Shown here in pieces: positions 59,382 to 64,000 of a DNA stretch of 64,000 bases (position 1 is its first letter; every line of letters begins with the position of its first letter). The translations under genes were made by a program, and so were the position numbers. The stretch lies in contig CP136069.1 in the NCBI GenBank assembly GCA_032622095.1, positions 99,972,278 through 100,036,277 on the forward strand, read 5' to 3'. The DNA comes from Siphonodentalium dalli (taxonomy: Eukaryota; Mollusca; Scaphopoda; Gadilida; Siphonodentaliidae). The notes below the pieces were generated by a model that saw nothing but the letters and a program-made list of their open reading frames with translations, ran no database searches and had not been told where the DNA came from.

Positions 59382-59468
59382 GATGAGCAAGGACCACCTC
59401 CACCCCGAGAGGCTTGGGAAATGTCTCAGCAGCAATACAGAGGCCAACCAAGGCCACCTATGGATGGG
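59382..59468 (+). CDS. PRRC2: PRRC2-like exon 5 of window, Pro/Gln-rich
   Basis: This 87-nt exon (29 codons, phase 0 to 0) has acceptor ATACTTTGTAG and donor GTATGT. It encodes DEQGPPPPREAWEMSQQQYR then GQPRPPMDG. It is Pro/Gln-rich with a central Trp, as in the Pro-rich part of PRRC2 proteins after the acidic motif. Being a multiple of three in phase 0, it could be skipped without a frameshift. Just upstream of the acceptor (59313-59350) lies an inverted copy of a roughly 39-bp sequence found just downstream of exon 1. No domain can be assigned from sequence alone. Confidence 0.82.
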
Positions 59469-59642
59469 GTATGTTTAGATGTTACGATTAATATAAACAT
59501 GCTCTCATATAATCTCAATTGGACATTTTTCTGGAAAATCAACAAATTGGCTGAAAACATTTGAACTTGGACTGCGCCATAAATTGCAGTTGAGGTAGCT
59601 ATTATTGTTAGATATACTTAACCCTGTTTAATAATTATTGTT

Positions 59643-60632
59643 AGCTCAACTTTACTTTGTAAAGTTTGAGCTATTGCCATGGCTTGGTATCCGTTATCCG
59701 TGTGTGTGTGCGCATGTATGCGTGTGTGGGTGTGTGATTCGTCAACAATTTCCTTTAGCACGGGCTGCAGGACTTACCTTGTGTCGGATCATTATGAAAT
59801 TTGTCATGGCTGTTGACATTGACATGCAGATGGGAACGAGTCATTTTGTGGTCATTCAGCAAAAAAACATGGCCGCCAGCAGCCATCTTGGATTTTAAAA
59901 TTCAATCCATTAGCACGGACTGGCCATACTATTTGTCTGATCATCATGAAATTTGTCATGGCTGTTAATATTGACATGTAGATGGGAACGAGTCATTTTG
60001 GGGTCATTTGGTAAAAAAACATGGCAGTCGGCAGTAATCTTGGAATGTACACTTTGCATGACTAAATCCTTTCGCATGGACTACAGGTCATACCTTCGGA
60101 TCATCATGAAATTTGTCACAGATGTTGACAATGAGATGTAGGTGGCAACGAGTCATTTTGGGGTCATTCGGCAAAAAACATGGCTGCCAGTGGCCATCTT
60201 TGATATCAAAATTCAATCCATTAGCATGGGCTACAGGCCATACTCTTTGTCTGATCATCATGAAATTTGTTGTGGATGTTAATATTGACATGTAGATTGG
60301 AACGAGTCATTTTGGGGTCAATCGGAAAAAAAACATGGCTGCCAGCAGCCATCTTTGATTTTAAAATTCATTCAATTAGCAGACTACAGGCCGGTGTGTG
60401 GGTCTGATCATCATAAAATTTGTCGTTGAAGTTTACATTGACATGTAAATGGGAACGAGTCATTTTGGGGTGTCATTCGGCAAAAAAACATGGCTGCCAG
60501 TGGCCATCTTGGATTTTACTCATTGCATAACTAACCTTTCAACTTTCCACATTCCTAATCACTCCATTGACTGTAACACATGAAATTATTCCCTTTCCAA
60601 GTTGAGCTGCAGTGTCATTGACACTTTCATTT
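59643..60632 (+). mobile_element. Family C element C3, complete (1.0 kb)
   Basis: 5' hairpin at 59643-59672, a GTGTGTG-rich leader, and core units (GACATTGACATG, CATGGCNGCCAG, GCCATCTT). The 3' end has AAGTTGAGCT (60599-60608), hairpin AGTGTC-ATT-GACACT (60611-60625) and TTTCATT. It fills most of the intron between exons 5 and 6. Confidence 0.8.
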
Positions 60633-60787
60633 CAGCTAGATTTGATGCACACAAGTTTGAATAGTAAAATTTATGAATGTCACGCTGTAAAATGGTCTGT
60701 CCATACTTAGCCATTTTCTGCATATATTCTACTTGTGGATTCCTTACCATTTTTCTATTAAATTTGTGATGCTTGTTATGTTCACAG

Positions 60788-60880
60788 CGATGGATGCATA
60801 TACCTCCATATGATATGATGGGTCCAAGAGGTCCACCATATCCACCATTCAGAATGAGACATCCACCTCCACCTAACCAG
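60788..60880 (+). CDS. PRRC2: PRRC2-like exon 6 of window, Pro/Met/Arg-rich
   Basis: This 93-nt exon (31 codons, phase 0 to 0) has acceptor TTATGTTCACAG and donor GTAATT. It encodes RWMHIPPYDMMGPRGPPYPP then FRMRHPPPPNQ. The Gly/Pro/Arg/Tyr-rich composition matches the low-complexity Pro-rich region of PRRC2 proteins, with RG and PPYPP motifs typical of RNA-associated disordered segments. The intron before it is short (59469-60787) and is largely one complete family C element. A family B element begins 31 bp after the donor. No further exon was found between 60881 and the window end. Confidence 0.82.
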
Positions 60881-60910
60881 GTAATTGTTAACTAGAATCC
60901 AACACTTTTT

Positions 60911-62318
60911 AGCTCACCTGAGACGAAGTCTCCGATGGAGCTATAGTCATCACTCCTCGTCTGTCCGTCCATCGGAACGTCCGTCCGTCCGTCAACAATT
61001 CTTTAAACATCTTCTCCTCTGAAATCATCAGACCAAATGGGTTCATGCTTGTGTGGATGTTCCCTAGGTGACTCATTCAGATTTGTTCAAATGAGGTCAC
61101 TGGGTCAAATAGTTGCGAAGCCAGGGCCATAACTCTTTCCCTCCATAGTATTAAACGACTTCTTGTCTAGAACCATTGGGCCGATTTAGCTTATATTTGG
61201 TATGGAGGGTTCTTGAATGACTGGGGTTCAGATTTATTCAAATGGGGTCACTGGGTCAAATAGTGGTGGACCCAGGGAATAACTCCAAAAAAAATGATAA
61301 AAAACTTTAAAATTCAGTTCGAACTCCTTGATCAATTTAACATACAAATTTTTTTTATTAGTTTAAAAAAAGAAACATTTTTAAAAATTAGAAAAACTAA
61401 CACCGTTGTAACATCCGCAGAGTTATGAAAATCTTTAATGAAATCATGGAAACTCCCTTTCCATCACCCCCCCCCCCCATGACCCAGACCACTACCCTGC
61501 CCCAAACCAACAGCATCCCACCCCCATCTCATCTCCTAACTCTTTGGATCTCTCCCACCAGCAGATTCAGTCAATTGTATTAGCTACAGACAGAGAGAGA
61601 GGGAGTTAATATAAATACACAGTTATGTTATCAGATGTTATCAGGCTGACATGTGTGAACAAATGCAATAGCTAGCACTCCTGCCAGTGTGTCAATAAAA
61701 TCAAAACAAATTATTGTTCTCAAACCTGAATTTAGTGTGTCTGACATTTGCAGAATGAGGTCCCCAGAGGGTGAATTTAGTTATGCTACCCTGCACAGCA
61801 GGCTAGCATCACCAAATACTCTAGCCAGGGTCCTCATTCTGCTTAGGCCTCATCTTCTGGGAAGTATATAGGGTCTTCAATTGACATTTTTACTTACATT
61901 TTCCCTTCTGTTTAGTTTCTATATCCCCTTATCTGTAGAAGATAAAATGCATAATTGAGGTGCCCAATGGGTGCACATCACCAACTTTAACTGGAGAACT
62001 TCAATCTGATGATATGTCTCCCATAGCAGTTGAGGCTTAAACAGAATGAGGTCCCCAGAGGGTGAATTTGGTGATGCTAGCCCGCATTGCAGGATTGTGT
62101 CATTAAATTCACCCTTTGGGGACCTCATTCTGCAAATGTCAGACACTATGTTCAGGCCTGGCTGTTCGAATATTATTTTCTTAACCACCAGTAACCAGTT
62201 GAACTCATTATACCCTGATTTTGCAAAGAAAACTTGGGGGGGGGGGGGGGGAGGGGTATATTGAATTGAATTTGTCTGTCTCTATGTCAAACTGTTCTCC
62301 CATCCATCCATCTGTCAT
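60911..62318 (+). mobile_element. Family B element B4, 5' part
   Basis: 5' hairpin at 60911-60942, TCCG tract, B core units, poly-C (about 61470), palindromic module (61735-62150) and poly-G (62236-62252). It is collinear with B1 to ..CCATCTGTCATTA, where family G begins. The B 3' end is not in the window. Confidence 0.7.
61735..62150. repeat. Palindromic module inside B4 (best preserved)
   Basis: Outer arms GTGTGTCTGACATTTGCAGA and its inverse (TCTGCAAATGTCAGACACTA) lie about 400 bp apart. An inner palindrome at 62043-62135 pairs CAGAATGAGGTCCCCAGAGG then GTGAATTT with AAATTCACCCTTTGGGGACC then TCATTCTG. Confidence 0.7.
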
Positions 62319-62898
62319 TATACCCCCTTTTATACTGTTTTGCACCTGTCCGTCCGTCCGTGCATGTCTGCGTCCGTCCGTACGTCCGTCCGATGTCTGT
62401 TCATGTCATAACTTGAACAGTAGTGCTCTAATCTCAATGAAATTAGGTATGGATGTTCACTACTATGAGGACATTAAATAGAGGGTTCCATCGTTTTGTT
62501 CGGATTTTCCATTCTAGATTTATTCATCTTTGTTTATCTGGATATGTTGGCTTTTTGGTCTGTCTGGTGTCTTCATGTCGTAACTCCAACAGTTGTGCTG
62601 GGATCTCAATGACATTTGGTATGGATGTTCACTACTATGAGGACATTCAATAGAGGGTTCCATTGTTCTGTTCCGCTTTTCCATTCTAGAGTTATTCATC
62701 TTTGTTTATCTGAAAATGTTGGCTGTTTTGTCCATCTGATGTCTGTTCAGGTCATAACTTGGAACAGTAATGCTCGGATCTCAATGAAATTTTGTATTGA
62801 TGTTCACCACTATGAGGACATTTAATGGCACATTCAACTGTTTTTTTTTGGTTTTTTGTTCTATAGTTATTCATCTTTGTTTATTATACCCCCTTTTT
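62319..62898 (+). mobile_element. Family G element (5' part), inserted in B4
   Basis: Starts TACCCCCTTTTATACTG, followed by a TCCG tract and three core units about 173 bp apart (TATGGATGTTCACTACTATG at 62448 and 62620, a variant at 62795). A second TATACCCCCTTTTT head at 62885 is cut by C5. The hairpin is weaker than in the other families. Confidence 0.55.
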
Positions 62899-64000
62899 AG
62901 CTCAACTTACTTTTGTAAGTTTGAGCTATTGCCATGGTTTGTCGTCCGTGTGTCAGTGTGTCCGTCAACAATTTCCTTTGGCGCGGGCTACAGGTTGTAC
63001 CTTTGGTCTGATCTTCATGAAATTTGTCATGAATGTTGACATTGACATGTAGATGGGAACGAGTCATTTTGGGGTCATTCGGCCAAAAAACATGGCCGCT
63101 GGCAGCCATCTTGGATTTCAAAATTCAATCCATTGGCGCGGGCTACAGGTCGTACTGTTCATCTGATCATCATGAAATTTGTCATTGATGTTAATAATGA
63201 CATGTAGATGGGAACGAGTGATTTTGGAGTTGTTCGGCCAAAAAACATGGCCGCCAGCAGCCATCTTTGATTTTACTTTTTGCATGACTCAATCCTTTGG
63301 CGCGGGCTACAGGTTGTACCTTTGCTCTAATCTTTATGAAATTTGTCATGAATGTTGACATTGACATGTAGATGGGAACGAATCATTGTGGGGTCATTCG
63401 GCCAAAAAACATGGCCGCTGGTGGTCATCTTAGATTTCAAAATTCAATCCATTGGCGCGGGCTACAGGTCGTACTGTTCGTCTGATCATCATGAAATTTG
63501 TCATGGATGTTAATATTGACATGTAGATGGGAACGAGTCATTTTGGGGTTGTTCGGCCAATAAACATGGCCGCAGGCAGCCATCTTGGATTTTACTCTTT
63601 GCATGACTAATCCTTTGGCGCGGGCTACAGGTCGTAGCTTCGATCGGAACATCATGAAATTTGTCATGGATCTTAACAATGACATGTAGATGGGAACGAG
63701 TGATTTTGGGGTCGTTCGGCCGAAAAACATGGCCCCAGCAGCCATCTTGGATTTTACTCTTTGCATGACTAAATCCTTTGGCCCGGGCTACAGGTCATAC
63801 CTTTGGTCTGATCTTTATGAAATTTGTCATGAATGTTGACATTGACATGTAGATGGGAACGAGTCATTTTGGGGTCATTCGGCCAAAAAACATGGCCGCT
63901 GGCAGCCATCTTGGATTTCAAGATTCAATCCATTGGCGCGGGCTACAGATCGTACTGTTCGCCTGATCATCATGAAATTTGTCATTGATGTTAATAATGA
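62899..64000 (+). mobile_element. Family C element C5, runs off the window
   Basis: 5' hairpin at 62899-62927 (AGCTCAACTTAC, loop TTTT, GTAAGTTTGAGCT), TCCG leader, and core units with GGCGCGGGCTACAGG and CATGGCCGC continuing to the last base. The unit types alternate (TTTCAAAATTCAATCC versus TTTGCATGACTAAATCC) as in C1. Confidence 0.78.

Larger units (their letters stand above)
3586..60880 (+). other. PRRC2: PRRC2/BAT2-like gene, internal part (six exons seen; both ends outside window)
   Basis: Six GT-AG exons on the + strand join into 196 codons without a stop. Splice phases agree at every junction: 2, 2, 2, 0, 0. The decisive family signature is DEGWAGAQGEIDY followed across a splice by SAKLVFSDDE. 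Vertebrate PRRC2A/B/C carry the closely similar [22 protein letters not shown] at the same place, after a Pro/Tyr/Gly-rich stretch. PRRC2 proteins are large, mostly disordered cytoplasmic RNA-associated proteins linked to stress granules and translation initiation (family knowledge). Visible introns are about 18.9, 11.4, 4.0, 21.0 and 1.3 kb. The N-terminal BAT2 domain exons must lie upstream and the Arg/Glu coiled-coil and C-terminal exons downstream. Neither was found here. No promoter or polyadenylation site is expected in this interior segment. Confidence 0.85.

Noticed and set aside
61735-62188. Open frames reading ..SDICRMRSPEGEF.. on both strands
   Set aside because: They arise from the palindromic module of family B, which reads similarly on both strands. 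No codon-level constraint is visible.

Overview
The window is eukaryotic, AT-rich, gene-poor and saturated with repeats. The gene, the GT-AG exons spread over very long introns, and the repeat families with (TCCG/TCTG)n tracts and core repeats of about 150-190 bp all fit a lophotrochozoan, most likely a marine bivalve mollusc. The organism call is an inference from this overall character, not from a marker gene.

One protein-coding gene can be supported. It is on the + strand and both ends lie outside the window. Six internal exons (3586-3659, 22607-22783, 34220-34285, 38279-38369, 59382-59468, 60788-60880) join in one open frame of exactly 588 nt (196 codons) with compatible splice phases. 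The product matches the PRRC2/BAT2 (proline-rich coiled-coil 2) family. A Pro/Tyr-rich stretch is followed by the family signature (DEGWAGAQGEIDY then SAKLVFSDDE), split over exons 2 and 3, then a Lys/Glu-rich segment and more Pro-rich sequence. The BAT2 N-terminal domain should lie upstream and the Arg/Glu coiled-coil and C-terminus downstream. About 99 percent of the window is intron.

The introns are built largely from several families of non-autonomous elements (called A to G here) that share one blueprint. Each has a 5'-terminal hairpin, then a (TCCG/TCTG)n tract, then tandem core repeats, then (families A and B) a long AT-rich 3' region. Near the 3' end is an inverted copy of the 5' terminus, followed by a small hairpin and a T-rich end such as CTCGTT, CTTGTT or TTCATT. 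Insertion is at T runs without visible target duplication. This is the architecture described for Helentron/Helitron2 derivatives (HINEs). Every recognisable copy points in the same direction as the gene. Many are nested, and several nests are confirmed because the interrupted host repeat resumes exactly on the far side.

Other DNA transposons are present: a PIF/Harbinger-like element (348-2031, TTA duplication), hAT-like elements (15328-16487 and its tandem copy 17169-18329; 45772-54993 split by 7.9 kb of nested elements; 57574-58822), a piggyBac-like element (55414-56426, TTAA) and a GC-rich terminal-inverted-repeat element (35724-38074). None retains a recognisable transposase.

Layout: 1-3585 intron with D1 and Harbinger-like element; exon 1; 3660-22606 intron with A1, B1, F, A2, D2 and duplicated hAT, A3; exon 2; 22784-34219 with B2, C1, A9; exon 3; family E and the TIR element; exon 4; 38370-59381 with D3/A4/A5/A6/D4, the hAT/A7/B3/C2/A8 nest and the piggyBac/hAT group; exon 5; C3; exon 6; B4, G and C5 to the window end. 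No tRNA, rRNA, CRISPR array or intact transposase gene was recognised.
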